DNA of 64,000 nt from an uncultured Collinsella sp. (GTDB lineage Bacteria > Actinomycetota > Coriobacteriia > Coriobacteriales > Coriobacteriaceae), in the NCBI GenBank assembly GCA_959019775.1, contig CAUEPS010000010.1, forward strand, positions 4,544-68,543, read 5' to 3'. The notes beneath the pieces were generated by a model. The model searched no databases. It was not told the DNA's origin and was given only the letters and a program-made list of their open reading frames with translations. Shown here in pieces: positions 1 through 8,094 of this stretch (position 1 is its first letter; each line of letters begins with the position of its first letter). A program made the translations under genes and the position numbers.

Positions 1-659
1 AAGGAGCCCGGCTTCATCGCGGCGAAGAACTCGGCGTTCGCCAGGCCGCGAGTCTCGGGTGTGCTGGGCATAAAGGCTGCGACGATGTCAGCCTCGGCCA
101 GGCGCTCGGGCAGGGCGTCCATGCCGTCCATGTCCTCAAACACAATGGGGTAGACGAGCGGATGGCGCTTGATGCCGCGGACGTGCGCACCCATGCTGCG
201 GCAGAGCGTGGCAAAGTGGCCGCCGATATCGCCCGCGCCCAGCACCAGCACGTTGGCGTTTTTGAGCGAGGTGACCGCGCCCAAGTCCTCCCAGCGATGC
301 TCGCGTTGCAGGTCCTGGTAGCCGGGCAGGCGTTTCATCATAGACAGCACCATGGCAAACATGTGCTCGCTTACTGCCTGGCCATAGGCGCCCACCGAGC
401 AAGACAGTTTGGCGTCGGCCGGCACGGTGCCGGCGGCAAGGTAGTCGTCATAGCCGGCGGTCTGCAATTGCAACAGCTGGAGATGGTCGCATGCCGTGAG
501 CATGCCAGGGTCGATGTTGCCCAGGATCACGTCGGCATCGGCGACCTGTTCACGTGTGGCGGCGTCGGCGCTCGTGTAGATAAAGTCCTCGCCTGGAGCG
601 CTCGACTCGAGGATCGCACGATGGCGGTCATTGACGGGCAACAAAACCAGGATGTTCAC
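1..659 (-). CDS. D-2-hydroxyacid dehydrogenase, NAD-dependent (C-terminus cut by window edge)
   Basis: The gene is read leftward and runs off the window start, so only about 219 N-terminal residues are visible. A GTG start at 659 follows a good GGAGAGGA ribosome site. The NAD-binding Rossmann motif is seen as VLVLGAGDIGGHFA, followed by a GAHVRGIKR stretch that would contact the cofactor ribose. These are typical of the D-isomer 2-hydroxyacid dehydrogenase family, which reduces 2-keto acids with NAD(P)H. The catalytic Arg/Glu/His residues mostly lie beyond the edge, so substrate cannot be named. The family is clear; the exact enzyme is not. Confidence 0.8.
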   Translation of the reverse strand, partial: MNILVLLPVNDRHRAILESSAPGEDFIYTSADAATREQVADADVILGNIDPGMLTACDHLQLLQLQTAGYDDYLAAGTVPADAKLSCSVGAYGQAVSEHMFAMVLSMMKRLPGYQDLQREHRWEDLGAVTSLKNANVLVLGAGDIGGHFATLCRSMGAHVRGIKRHPLVYPIVFEDMDGMDALPERLAEADIVAAFMPSTPETRGLANAEFFAAMKPGS

Positions 660-680
660 AAGCAGTCCTCTCCGCTCGAC

Positions 681-731
681 CTGCCAAAAAGGGACAGGTT
701 TATTTTGGCAGGTTTTATCAGGCAAAACGTT
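681..731 (+). repeat. Dispersed intergenic hairpin repeat, copy 1 (GGGACAGG type)
   Basis: Arms CCTGCCAAAA and TTTTGGCAGG enclose a loop containing GGGACAGGTTTA, followed by a conserved tail GTTTTATCAGGCAAAACG. Near-identical copies occur at 14269-14319, 40018-40073 (inverted) and 44892-44945. All four lie between genes. It resembles a REP-type palindromic repeat; this is an inference from sequence similarity among the four copies. Confidence 0.85.
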
Positions 732-788
732 CAAATAAAACGCCGGATACAAGACGAGCGTGCCCGTCAGCATCCGGCGTCCGCACGG

Positions 789-1676
789 CTACCAGCTCAG
801 CAGCTCGTAGCCGTCCTCGGTCACCACGAGCTGTACCTCGCACTGAGCCGAATCGCTGCCGTCCTTGGTGCGCACACACCAGCCATCGCCCTTGCTAATC
901 TTGATGTCGGGCGCTCCGGCATTGACCATAGGCTCGATGGTAAAGACCATGCCCGGAGCCATGATGGTGTCCACATCGGGCGCCTCGGTGGTAAAGCCCA
1001 CAAACGGGTCCTCGTGGAATTCCTTACCGATGCCGTGTCCGCCGTACTCGCGCACCACGCTAAAGCCGGCATCCTCGACCGTCTTTTGCACGGCTTCGGC
1101 CATCACGGACAGTGGCAGCCATGGCTTGACGGCTGCCAGACCCGCCTCCACGCTGGCGCGGGTGACGTCGACCAGGCGCTGGCGCTCGGCCGAGACCTCG
1201 CCGATGCAGAACATGCGGCTCGAGTCGCTAAAGTAGCCGTCTAGGATCGTGGAGCAGTCCACGTTGATGATGTCGCCCTCGTGCAGCACGTCCGTATCAC
1301 AGGGAATGCCGTGGCAGACGACGTCGTTGATCGAGGTACACACGCTCTTGGGGTAGCCCTCGTAGTTGAGGTCGGCCGGCGTGCCGCCATGCTCGACGGT
1401 GTAGTCGTAAATCATCTGGTCGATCTGGTTGGTGGTCATGCCCGCGGCGATGTGCTCGCCTACGTAGTCGAGCACGCCCACGTTGATGGCGGCCGAGCGC
1501 TTGATGCCCTCGATATCGGCGGGCGTCTTGTAGAGCGTGCGGGGCAGAACCTCCCAGCCCTCTTCCCACAAGCGCTCGAGGCGCTCGTCGAAGGCGCTAT
1601 GGCATTTCTTATATTTTTTGCCGCTGCCGCACCAGCAAGCGTCGTTGCGGCCAGGAACGGGTCCGTTGTCAAACAT
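789..1676 (-). CDS. map: Type I methionine aminopeptidase with N-terminal SEC-C zinc motif
   Basis: This 295-residue cytosolic metalloprotease removes the initiator methionine from nascent proteins. The N-terminus carries a SEC-C motif (C14, C16, C25, H26, in GRNDACWCGSGKKYKKCH), a small zinc module that probably helps ribosome or protein docking. The M24 core follows with its metal ligands visible: the two aspartates in LDGYFSDSS, His in GHGIGKEFHE, Glu in FTIEPM and Glu in AQCEVQ. The start at 1676 has an AAAGGAAG ribosome site. The gene stands alone between two leftward genes. The family assignment is firm; the SEC-C version is a common actinobacterial and clostridial form. Confidence 0.95.
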   Translation of the reverse strand: MFDNGPVPGRNDACWCGSGKKYKKCHSAFDERLERLWEEGWEVLPRTLYKTPADIEGIKRSAAINVGVLDYVGEHIAAGMTTNQIDQMIYDYTVEHGGTPADLNYEGYPKSVCTSINDVVCHGIPCDTDVLHEGDIINVDCSTILDGYFSDSSRMFCIGEVSAERQRLVDVTRASVEAGLAAVKPWLPLSVMAEAVQKTVEDAGFSVVREYGGHGIGKEFHEDPFVGFTTEAPDVDTIMAPGMVFTIEPMVNAGAPDIKISKGDGWCVRTKDGSDSAQCEVQLVVTEDGYELLSW

Positions 1677-1728
1677 GGCTAACTTCCTTTCATTCGCAGC
1701 TAGTATAGCCCACCCACGCGTCCGTAAA

Positions 1729-1795
1729 AGTTGCGGTGATATAGTTCCGATTTAAGCGGTTTAACAGCATAAACAGGAACTATATCACCGCAACT
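1729..1795. repeat. Inverted repeat, 20-bp perfect arms, between two leftward genes
   Basis: Left arm 1729-1748 (AGTTGCGGTGATATAGTTCC) and right arm 1776-1795 are exact reverse complements separated by 27 bases that begin GATTTAAGC. There is no adjacent T-run, so it does not look like a standard terminator. The spacer start resembles that of the element at 6084-6147 (GTTTTAGGC), which suggests a shared family with different arms. Confidence 0.8.
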
Positions 1796-1836
1796 GATGG
1801 AGCGGGATGGCGGGCACTGGCTGCTGTGTGGTTTTG

Positions 1837-2613
1837 CTAGTAGCTCACCTGGCAGGGAATGCCGAGGGCGCGCACGCGTGCGGCAATGGCATCGAGCACC
1901 TCGGGCGCTGCTTTGGCAAGGCCGGCGATCGGTGTCTCGCGCGCCACCGTGTAGATGGTCGCCTCCTGCGGACGAATGCGCTCGAGTGCCGCGAGCCAAG
2001 GGCCAACGTACTCCTCGCCGGTATTGTCGAGAGGATTGCCCTGGTGTTCGCCGGTCAAAAACATCGTCTGGATAATGACGTGGCCGTTAAAGCTCGCGAA
2101 CGTCTCGATCTGGTGCTCCACATCGTAGGGGCCAACGGGTTGATCGAGCAGCTGGATAAATGCCGGGTCGACCGTATCGAGCTTGAGGATGTTGTCGTCG
2201 ACCATCATGAGCGCGTCGTGTACCTGGGGACGGTCGGCGCGCGTGCCGTTGGAGAGCACGGCGATCTTGGAGTTTGGGGCAAACTCGTCGCGCAGCGCGA
2301 CAGCGCCGGCGATGGCCTGCGGAAACTCCGGTGCGGCGGTGGGCTCGCCGTTGCCGGCAAACGTGATTACATCGGGCAGCTCACCTTCGACTGCCATCTC
2401 GCGCAATTTGGCCTCGAGTGCATCGAGCACCACGGCAGCCGTGTTATACGATTCGTGACAGGGGCGCTCGGCATTGAGACCGTTCTCGCAGTAGATGCAG
2501 TCGAACGTGCAGATCTTGCCGCTCGCCGGCATCATGTTGACACCGAGCGAAAGGCCCAGGCGACGGCTGCGAACGGGCCCAAAGATGGGGCTGGCATTTA
2601 GAAACGTAGACAT
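1837..2613 (-). CDS. Radical SAM protein, TYW1-like/COG0731 type
   Basis: The 258-residue protein carries the radical SAM cluster motif C35-x3-C39-x2-C42 (CTFDCIYC), which binds the [4Fe-4S] cluster that cleaves S-adenosylmethionine. The N-terminal FGPVRSRRLGLSLGVN signature is shared with bacterial relatives of the wyosine-base enzyme TYW1. A glycine-rich GNGEPT motif follows. I chose ATG 2613 because GAGGAGC lies 8 bases upstream; an earlier in-frame ATG at 2649 lacks this. The reaction of these bacterial relatives is not known to me, so no substrate is named. It lies next to map but with a 160-base gap holding an inverted repeat, so it is probably its own transcript. Confidence 0.85.
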   Translation of the reverse strand: MSTFLNASPIFGPVRSRRLGLSLGVNMMPASGKICTFDCIYCENGLNAERPCHESYNTAAVVLDALEAKLREMAVEGELPDVITFAGNGEPTAAPEFPQAIAGAVALRDEFAPNSKIAVLSNGTRADRPQVHDALMMVDDNILKLDTVDPAFIQLLDQPVGPYDVEHQIETFASFNGHVIIQTMFLTGEHQGNPLDNTGEEYVGPWLAALERIRPQEATIYTVARETPIAGLAKAAPEVLDAIAARVRALGIPCQVSY

Positions 2614-2788
2614 AGGTAAAAGCTCCTCAAGACAATTAACCTTAAGCATAGCATCGGCTCCAACGTATGGTCCGGGCTTGTGCTTTGCAGGTTTCGTTTT
2701 TTAACTCTGCCTTCGATGCCGCGTCATGAAAGGTATCGGGTCGGGTACAGTTAATCTGTTAACAAAACGCAAGACGATGGGGCACAAC

Positions 2789-3586
2789 ATGGAATTTACG
2801 GTCGAGAATGCGGGCACCACGATCGCCTGCCGCGAGTATGCCAGCCCGGTTGTATCGTCCGATGCACCCGCCTTGGTTTGCGTGCACGGTGCGTGCGTCG
2901 ACGGCGTCTTTTTTGACGCCATCGCCCGCGAGCTCGCCCGTGACTGTCGCGTCATTGCCTACGACCGCCGCGGTTGCGGCGAGAGCGGCGACGCTGCAGA
3001 CGGACGCTACGACCTCGCCGCCCAGGCCGCCGACCTGCAGGCTGTTATCGAGCATATTGGCGCTCCGGCAAACGTGCTCGCGCACAGTGCCGGTACGTTG
3101 GTGGCCCTGGAGCTTCTCCGTGCAAACCCCACCATAATCTCGCGTGCGATTCTGCATGAACCCGCCGTGACGGCTGAGGGTGCCGGTCTGGGCGCGGCCC
3201 CGGTTTTGCTCGAGATGATCGCCGCGGGAAAGGTCTCCAGGGCATTACGGGCCTTCCTGGGCGCCATCGGCGATTCGGACCCTGAGGCCCCCAAGTTAAC
3301 CGAGGCAGAAGCCAAGCATGCCCTGCGCAACGGCCGTAGTTTCATGGCAAACGAATACGGGATTACTATGACCTGCGTTCCCGATTGGGATAGTGTTCGT
3401 GCGTCGAAAACAGTGACCGCCGTGCTCCTGGGCGAGCTCTCGATTGACACGCCTCGCGAGGCGGGCACAAGGGTGGCGGCTGAGCTTTTGGACTGTCCAC
3501 TCGTAATGGTTCCCGGCGCGCACAACGGCCTGCGCGATCGCCCGGTAGCGGCTGCCCAGACTGTCCGTGACATCCTGGGGCTCTAG
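2789..3586 (+). CDS. Alpha/beta hydrolase
   Basis: The 265-residue protein has the alpha/beta hydrolase layout. There is an HG oxyanion motif (VCVHGA), a YDRRGCGES turn, the nucleophile elbow AHSAGT with Ser100, and a late His in PGAHNGL. These form the serine-acid-histidine catalytic set of esterases and lipases. The substrate cannot be inferred. The start is uncertain: ATG 2789 has GGGG six bases upstream, ATG 2777 is also possible, and an ATG at 2726 has no visible ribosome site. The gene is monocistronic, pointing away from the radical SAM gene. Confidence 0.8.
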   Translation: MEFTVENAGTTIACREYASPVVSSDAPALVCVHGACVDGVFFDAIARELARDCRVIAYDRRGCGESGDAADGRYDLAAQAADLQAVIEHIGAPANVLAHSAGTLVALELLRANPTIISRAILHEPAVTAEGAGLGAAPVLLEMIAAGKVSRALRAFLGAIGDSDPEAPKLTEAEAKHALRNGRSFMANEYGITMTCVPDWDSVRASKTVTAVLLGELSIDTPREAGTRVAAELLDCPLVMVPGAHNGLRDRPVAAAQTVRDILGL

Positions 3587-3797
3587 CACCCGCAATAGCC
3601 AAAGCAGACTTCACCCGCAAACGTTTCGGCCTTGTTAACAAATGTGCTCAAAACCTTACGTTTGCGGCTCCAATTGCGCCGTCTGCCAACTCATAAAAAT
3701 GTAACGGCATTCACGTGCTTACCTGCATCGGCAAGGTGTTACCCTTGTAACATTTGGAACCCACCGCTACTATGCGAAGCTATCGAAAGGGCCCCAT

Positions 3798-5678
3798 ATG
3801 CTCAATAATCACGAGGCCAATCTAACCGACGAGGAGGCTGCCGTCGAGGTCGCCCGCGTCGCGAAGACCTACCCCGTGGTACGTTTGCTGTCGGCCGACC
3901 AGATTAAGAGCGAGCGTAACTGCCTGCTCGCCGGCGATCACTGCCCTTGTTTGCGTCAGTCGAGTCTTGAGGCCTTGGCGAATTCGGGTGAGGTGTCGGA
4001 GCAACTGCTCAACGATGGTACTGAGTACCGCGCCCGCCTGCGCCCTCTAAAGGTCGAGGGCGAGCCTCGTGTCCTGCTGATGGTGCGTCCGATCGATGAG
4101 CAAGAGGCTGCAGAAGAGGACCTTGTCTACACCGACGTGCTGACGAGTGTGCGCAATCGCCGATATTACGAGGAAAAGCTTCGTGGCGCCCGCATGAATG
4201 CCGGCGTTGCGATGATTGACCTTGATGATTTTAGGGCCTTCAACGATACGTGTGGCCGTCATGCCGGCGACCTTGCACTCGGTGCTGTGGCGACAGCCAT
4301 ACGCAGCGGAATTCGTTCGACTGACGAGCTTGTGCGCTATGGCTGCGACAAGTTTGTGGTCGTCATGCCCGATATTCCCTCCGATGACTTCGCCCGTCGC
4401 TTGCATCAGGTATCCGAAGCCGTTCATTCCACGATTATTCCGGGCCATGAGTACGTGAGCTTGACGGCATGTGTTGGTGGCGTTCGCATTCATGGCGAGA
4501 CGGTCGATGAGGGCGTTGGCCGCGCTGTCCAGTTATTGAGCCGCGCTAAGGCAAAAGCCGGTACGGTCGTGACCGATGCCGATTCCATCGAGGCCTTCCA
4601 AAGCGAAAAGCCTTTGGTGCTTATTGTCGATGACTCCGAGATGAACCGAGCCATTCTCAGCGAGATGCTCAAGGACGAGTATTGCATCCTCGAGGCCGAC
4701 CACGGTCGTGCGGCGCTCGACATGGTCGACCGCTATGGCGATGAGTTGTCGCTCGTGCTGCTGGATATTGTCATGCCGGGCGTAAGCGGCTTTGAGGTGC
4801 TGGCCGATCTGTCGCGCCGATCGGTTAGTGACAATCTGCCCGTCATCATGATTTCGAGCGAAGATTCCGATGATATGGTTCTGCGCGCGTACGAGCTGGG
4901 CGCCTCGGACTATATCAACCGCCCGTTTGACTCCCGTGTCGTGCGCCGCCGTGTAAGCAACACCATCCGCCTATACGCCAAACAGCGCCGCCTGACGAAT
5001 CTGCTGTCCCAGCAGTACAACGAGCGCGTCAAGAACAGTCGCATGCTCATCGACATCATGGCCGGCGTCATGGAACTTCGTAACGGCGAGAGCGGCAGGC
5101 ACGTTACGAACATCGAGAAGCTGACCGAGCTGCTGCTTGGCTGTCTGGTCCAGCGTAGCGGCACGATCTCCCTCGACAATGAGGAGCGCTCCACGATCGC
5201 CCTGGCTTCGGCGCTGCACGATATCGGCAAGATGGCGATTGACGATGCGATTCTCAACAAGCCCGGACGCCTTACGCCCGAGGAGTTCGAGATTATGAAG
5301 ACGCATACCACGATCGGCGCCGACATGCTACTTGAGCTGGGTAGCCATCACGCCGGCAATGCGCTTATGGAATATGCGTACCAGATTGCGCGTTGGCATC
5401 ACGAGCGCTGGGACGGCAAGGGTTATCCCGATGGCCTTAAGGGAGACGAAATTCCCATTGCCGCACAGGTGGTTTCGGTGGCCGACGTGTACGATGCGCT
5501 GACGAGCGTGCGCGTGTACAAGGACGCTATCCCGCACGAGGAGGCGATCCAGATGATCCTGGACGGTAAGTGCGGCACCTTTAACCCGCTGCTGCTCGAT
5601 TGTCTGCTCGAGGTGCAAGACCAAATTGCCGAGACGTTGGCACGCCCCGCTGACGTCGTTGCGTTTCCCACGATTTAG
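3798..5678 (+). CDS. Hybrid signalling protein: degenerate GGDEF, response-regulator receiver and HD-GYP phosphodiesterase
   Basis: The 626-residue cytosolic protein has three domains in order. A GGDEF-like domain (about 105-255) has a signature that reads YGCDKF (residues 181-186) instead of GGDEF, so cyclase activity is very unlikely. A receiver domain (about 270-395) carries the DD pair in LIVDDSEMNR and phospho-acceptor Asp323 in LLDIVMPG. An HD-GYP domain (about 425-610) carries HD at 474-475 and GYP at 542-544 within HHERWDGKGYPDGL. HD-GYP domains hydrolyse cyclic di-GMP. The degenerate GGDEF half may sense a nucleotide, and phosphorylation of Asp323 may set activity; both are inferences. 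An Hpt protein is encoded 24 bases downstream, which supports a phosphorelay link. Confidence 0.93.
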   Translation: MLNNHEANLTDEEAAVEVARVAKTYPVVRLLSADQIKSERNCLLAGDHCPCLRQSSLEALANSGEVSEQLLNDGTEYRARLRPLKVEGEPRVLLMVRPIDEQEAAEEDLVYTDVLTSVRNRRYYEEKLRGARMNAGVAMIDLDDFRAFNDTCGRHAGDLALGAVATAIRSGIRSTDELVRYGCDKFVVVMPDIPSDDFARRLHQVSEAVHSTIIPGHEYVSLTACVGGVRIHGETVDEGVGRAVQLLSRAKAKAGTVVTDADSIEAFQSEKPLVLIVDDSEMNRAILSEMLKDEYCILEADHGRAALDMVDRYGDELSLVLLDIVMPGVSGFEVLADLSRRSVSDNLPVIMISSEDSDDMVLRAYELGASDYINRPFDSRVVRRRVSNTIRLYAKQRRLTNLLSQQYNERVKNSRMLIDIMAGVMELRNGESGRHVTNIEKLTELLLGCLVQRSGTISLDNEERSTIALASALHDIGKMAIDDAILNKPGRLTPEEFEIMKTHTTIGADMLLELGSHHAGNALMEYAYQIARWHHERWDGKGYPDGLKGDEIPIAAQVVSVADVYDALTSVRVYKDAIPHEEAIQMILDGKCGTFNPLLLDCLLEVQDQIAETLARPADVVAFPTI

Positions 5679-5702
5679 TTTGACCAAAGGAGTTTTTAAT
5701 CC

Positions 5703-6059
5703 ATGATTTCCATGCGTGAGGCGTATGAGAAGATCGGCGCTAATTATGATGACGCGTGTGCTCGGCTGATGGGCGGGGAAATGCTTGCCCGCTTTGCCCT
5801 CAAGTTTTTAGATGACGAGAGCATGGACAAGCTGGAGGCTGCCATGGCGGCGGGAGACGCCGAGGAAGCGTTTATGGCAGCGCACACGCTCAAGGGCGTG
5901 AGCCAGAGCCTGGGATTCGATAATCTGTACGAGCCGGCGGTCGTGGTGACCGAAGCGCTGCGCGGCGCCGATGCTGTTGACGGCGCTCGCGAGGGAATGC
6001 ATGCGTTGCAGCAGCAATATGCGGCTACGATGTCGGCCCTGCGCGAGGCGGCCGAGTAA
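5703..6059 (+). CDS. Histidine phosphotransfer (Hpt) domain protein
   Basis: The 118-residue, all-helical protein has the Hpt motif AHTLKGVSQSLG with phospho-accepting His61. Hpt proteins shuttle phosphate between hybrid kinases and receiver domains. It follows the GGDEF-REC-HD-GYP gene by 24 bases with its own AAAGGAG site, so the two are probably co-transcribed and the receiver Asp323 of that protein is the likely partner. No histidine kinase is encoded nearby, so the phosphate source lies elsewhere in the genome. Confidence 0.88.
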   Translation: MISMREAYEKIGANYDDACARLMGGEMLARFALKFLDDESMDKLEAAMAAGDAEEAFMAAHTLKGVSQSLGFDNLYEPAVVVTEALRGADAVDGAREGMHALQQQYAATMSALREAAE

Positions 6060-6083
6060 GGGCTTGCGTGCTTTGATGACTAT

Positions 6084-6147
6084 GAGAGTGGATAATCTCC
6101 CGTTTTAGGCCCGGTGGCGGCCTCAAAGTGGGAGATTATCCACTCTC
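6084..6147. repeat. Inverted repeat, 18-bp perfect arms, after the Hpt gene
   Basis: Left arm 6084-6101 (GAGAGTGGATAATCTCCC) and right arm 6130-6147 are exact reverse complements around a 28-base spacer starting GTTTTAGGC. No T-run follows. It may serve as a transcript end for the signalling pair, but the architecture matches the other variable-arm palindromes of this window, such as 1729-1795. Confidence 0.8.
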
Positions 6148-6238
6148 GTTCGATATGTGTCCAAAAATCCACGCTCACCCCTCCGGGTTAGTAAATGGCC
6201 TATGCGCACTGGCGGGGCTTTCCGCATGCAATCAATAT

Positions 6239-6270
6239 CGTTGTTCGATAAACTGTTCGAATAACGATAG
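6239..6270. promoter_or_regulatory. Imperfect palindrome upstream of the DUF2975/XRE pair (possible operator)
   Basis: ATCGTTGTTCGA and TCGAATAACGAT pair with one mismatch about 25 bases before the DUF2975 start. Related TTATCG/CGATAA words recur before the ABC transporter at 7281-7315. This could be the binding site of the XRE regulator encoded at 6859; that is a guess from position and symmetry. Confidence 0.35.
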
Positions 6271-6289
6271 AGTCGATGAGGGTGAGTGT

Positions 6290-6850
6290 ATGTCTAACAG
6301 CGTTCAGCGTATGGCCAAAGCGGGCGAAAATATCAGGAAGCTTGGCTTTTGCATGGCAGCCGTTTTTGCAGGGATGCTCGTCGCTTTTGCCGCGTTGGTT
6401 GTTTACGTGATCTGGTATGCGGTTGCAAACGTTGCCTCTGTCGATTCTTTCGGCGTCGTGACGCTTCTCGATGGCGGGTGCATCGTTATCCCAAGCGGAC
6501 TGTGCCTGGCACTCGTCGTGGGTATTTCGCTTGTCGTTCTGTGTGGGATCAGCCGTAACATCTCGCGAGGCGTCTCGCCCTTTACCAAGACGCATGTGCG
6601 GCTTATCCGTGTTCTTGCGCTCGCCTTTGCTGTTAACGCCGCGGTTTCGCTTATTGGTGCCTACGGATCGGTCAATCTTACCATTGGTGGGCTGGAGCTT
6701 TACGTCGTGCCTCATTCCTTCGTTATTGAGATTTGCCAAGGCGTTGCCTTTGATGCGGGGTCGCTTATCGGCGCGGCTGTCTGTCTGTGTATCTCGGTGA
6801 TCTGGAGTTATGCCTCGCTGCTCCAAGAGCAGTCTGACGAGCTTGTGTAG
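6290..6850 (+). CDS. DUF2975 family membrane protein
   Basis: The 186-residue integral membrane protein has about four hydrophobic segments (roughly 22-48, 65-92, 107-125, 145-175). The loop ISRGVSPFTKTHVRLIR is characteristic of DUF2975. Genes of this family are commonly followed by a small Cro/CI-like regulator, as is the case here 8 bases downstream. The start ATG 6290 follows GAGGGTGAG; an in-frame ATG at 6128 lies inside the preceding inverted repeat and is rejected. Function is unknown; a role in controlling the partner regulator is possible. Confidence 0.75.
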   Translation: MSNSVQRMAKAGENIRKLGFCMAAVFAGMLVAFAALVVYVIWYAVANVASVDSFGVVTLLDGGCIVIPSGLCLALVVGISLVVLCGISRNISRGVSPFTKTHVRLIRVLALAFAVNAAVSLIGAYGSVNLTIGGLELYVVPHSFVIEICQGVAFDAGSLIGAAVCLCISVIWSYASLLQEQSDELV

Positions 6851-6858
6851 GAGGAAGC

Positions 6859-7188
6859 ATGAGCTATCTCATCATCGAGCTTGAGACGCAGCTGCTTAAG
6901 ACCGGAAAGACCAGCGCTGATCTGATTCGGGCGACGGGGCATACTCCGGCTAATATTTCAAAGCTGAGAAACGGAAAGATAAAAGCTATTCGCCTAAAGA
7001 CTCTTCTCGATATCTGTGATGAGCTTGATTGTCAACCGGGAGATATTATTCAGCGTGTGAGCGAGAAAGAGCTTGAGGAGCTTATTGTCGAGCGTGCAAA
7101 AAATGTCGTGAGACAGATGCGGGATGGCGGAGGCAACGAGGCGTCGCTTCCGACATCAGTCTTTGCTGTAGATTTGAGCGACGAGTAG
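6859..7188 (+). CDS. Small XRE-family (Cro/CI-like) transcriptional regulator
   Basis: The 109-residue protein has an N-terminal helix-turn-helix: TSADLIRATGHTPANISKLRNGK gives the two DNA-binding helices, and LKTLLDICDELDCQPGDII is the conserved dimer-side helix. The C-terminal 35 residues are charged and lack a recognisable sensor. It is translationally linked to the DUF2975 gene (8-base gap, AGGAGGAAGC site). It probably autoregulates this operon and perhaps the downstream ABC genes. It is followed by a terminator. Confidence 0.88.
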   Translation: MSYLIIELETQLLKTGKTSADLIRATGHTPANISKLRNGKIKAIRLKTLLDICDELDCQPGDIIQRVSEKELEELIVERAKNVVRQMRDGGGNEASLPTSVFAVDLSDE

Positions 7189-7228
7189 CATAAAGCGAAC
7201 AACTATAACGAAATATCAGCGTAAAGGG

Positions 7229-7258
7229 GCCCGTGTCTAACACGGGTTCTTTCTTTTA
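7229..7258 (+). terminator. Rho-independent terminator after the DUF2975/XRE pair
   Basis: Stem CCCGTG/CACGGG with loop TCTAA (7230-7246) is followed by a T-rich run TTCTTTCTTTT. This separates the regulator pair from the ABC transporter operon. Confidence 0.85.
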
Positions 7259-7265
7259 GACTATC

Positions 7266-7320
7266 TTGACAAATATGAGTTATCGAAAAACAATAACAAC
7301 TAGAAAAAACGATAAAGGAA
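7266..7320 (+). promoter_or_regulatory. AT-rich probable promoter region of the ABC exporter operon
   Basis: A perfect -35 TTGACA lies at 7266-7271. The -10 region 17-18 bases later (AACAAT/ACAATA) is poor, which fits a regulated promoter. A TTATCG word overlaps the spacer and may be the operator side of the neighbouring XRE protein. The -35 is clear; the rest is inference. Confidence 0.5.
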
Positions 7321-7368
7321 AGAAGAAACGATATGATCAGTTTTGCTATCGAGCAGGAAGGGAGGCCA

Positions 7369-8094
7369 ATGAACACATCAGCGATAAAGTTATCAAAGGT
7401 GTCAAAGCGCTACGGGAAACGGCGCGTTTTGCATGACGTTTCCTTCGAGGTGCATCAGTCTGAGCTCCTTGCCCTTGTTGGTGCAAACGGTGCGGGCAAA
7501 AGCACGCTTATTAAAATCGTCTTGGGCCTCTGCGAGCCGTCGTCGGGGAGCGTGGAGCTCTTTGGGGGCAAGTCGAAAAAAGAGCTGAGCCTGATGCGGA
7601 CGCGTGTCGGCTATGTGCCAGATTCCTGCGGAGCATACCAATCCCTCAGTGCGGCTGAGAATCTTCGGATCCGATGTGCGGAATGGGGGCTCGATGAGAA
7701 ACGTGAGGTTCCTCGCGTCTTGGGCCAAGTCGGGCTGGACGTCGATGAGAAAAAGAGCGTGAGCAGTTTTTCTCTGGGAATGAAACGGCGACTGGATATA
7801 GCTACGGCTTTATTGGGCGACACCGACGTACTAATTTTCGATGAGCCGGCAAATGGATTGGATCCGTTGGGCATCGAGAGTATATGGGCCCTTATCGGTC
7901 GATTGAATCGAGAGCAGGGTAAGACCATGCTCATCTCTAGTCATGATTTGGATGAGTTGGCATCGGTTGCAACAAGCTGCCTGTTTATTCATGACGGCGA
8001 ACTGCTAAAAAAGGAATCGATGGACGTCATAAGGGATGAGGCGTCGTCCCTAAAAGAGTATTACAGGCGCTTGATGAAGGCGGTCTCGCTATGA
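7369..8094 (+). CDS. ABC transporter ATP-binding protein (exporter type)
   Basis: The 241-residue ATPase has Walker A GANGAGKST, signature SFSLGMKRRLDIA and Walker B DVLIFDEPANGLDP. The LGMKRRL-type signature is usual for exporters of the CcmA/BcrA/LanF class. ATG 7369 is preceded by GGAAGGGAGG; an in-frame ATG at 7333 also has a purine-rich site, so a 12-residue longer form is possible. The stop overlaps the start of the first permease (ATGA). With two permeases downstream it forms a complete exporter, perhaps for peptide or antibiotic resistance. Confidence 0.92.
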   Translation: MNTSAIKLSKVSKRYGKRRVLHDVSFEVHQSELLALVGANGAGKSTLIKIVLGLCEPSSGSVELFGGKSKKELSLMRTRVGYVPDSCGAYQSLSAAENLRIRCAEWGLDEKREVPRVLGQVGLDVDEKKSVSSFSLGMKRRLDIATALLGDTDVLIFDEPANGLDPLGIESIWALIGRLNREQGKTMLISSHDLDELASVATSCLFIHDGELLKKESMDVIRDEASSLKEYYRRLMKAVSL

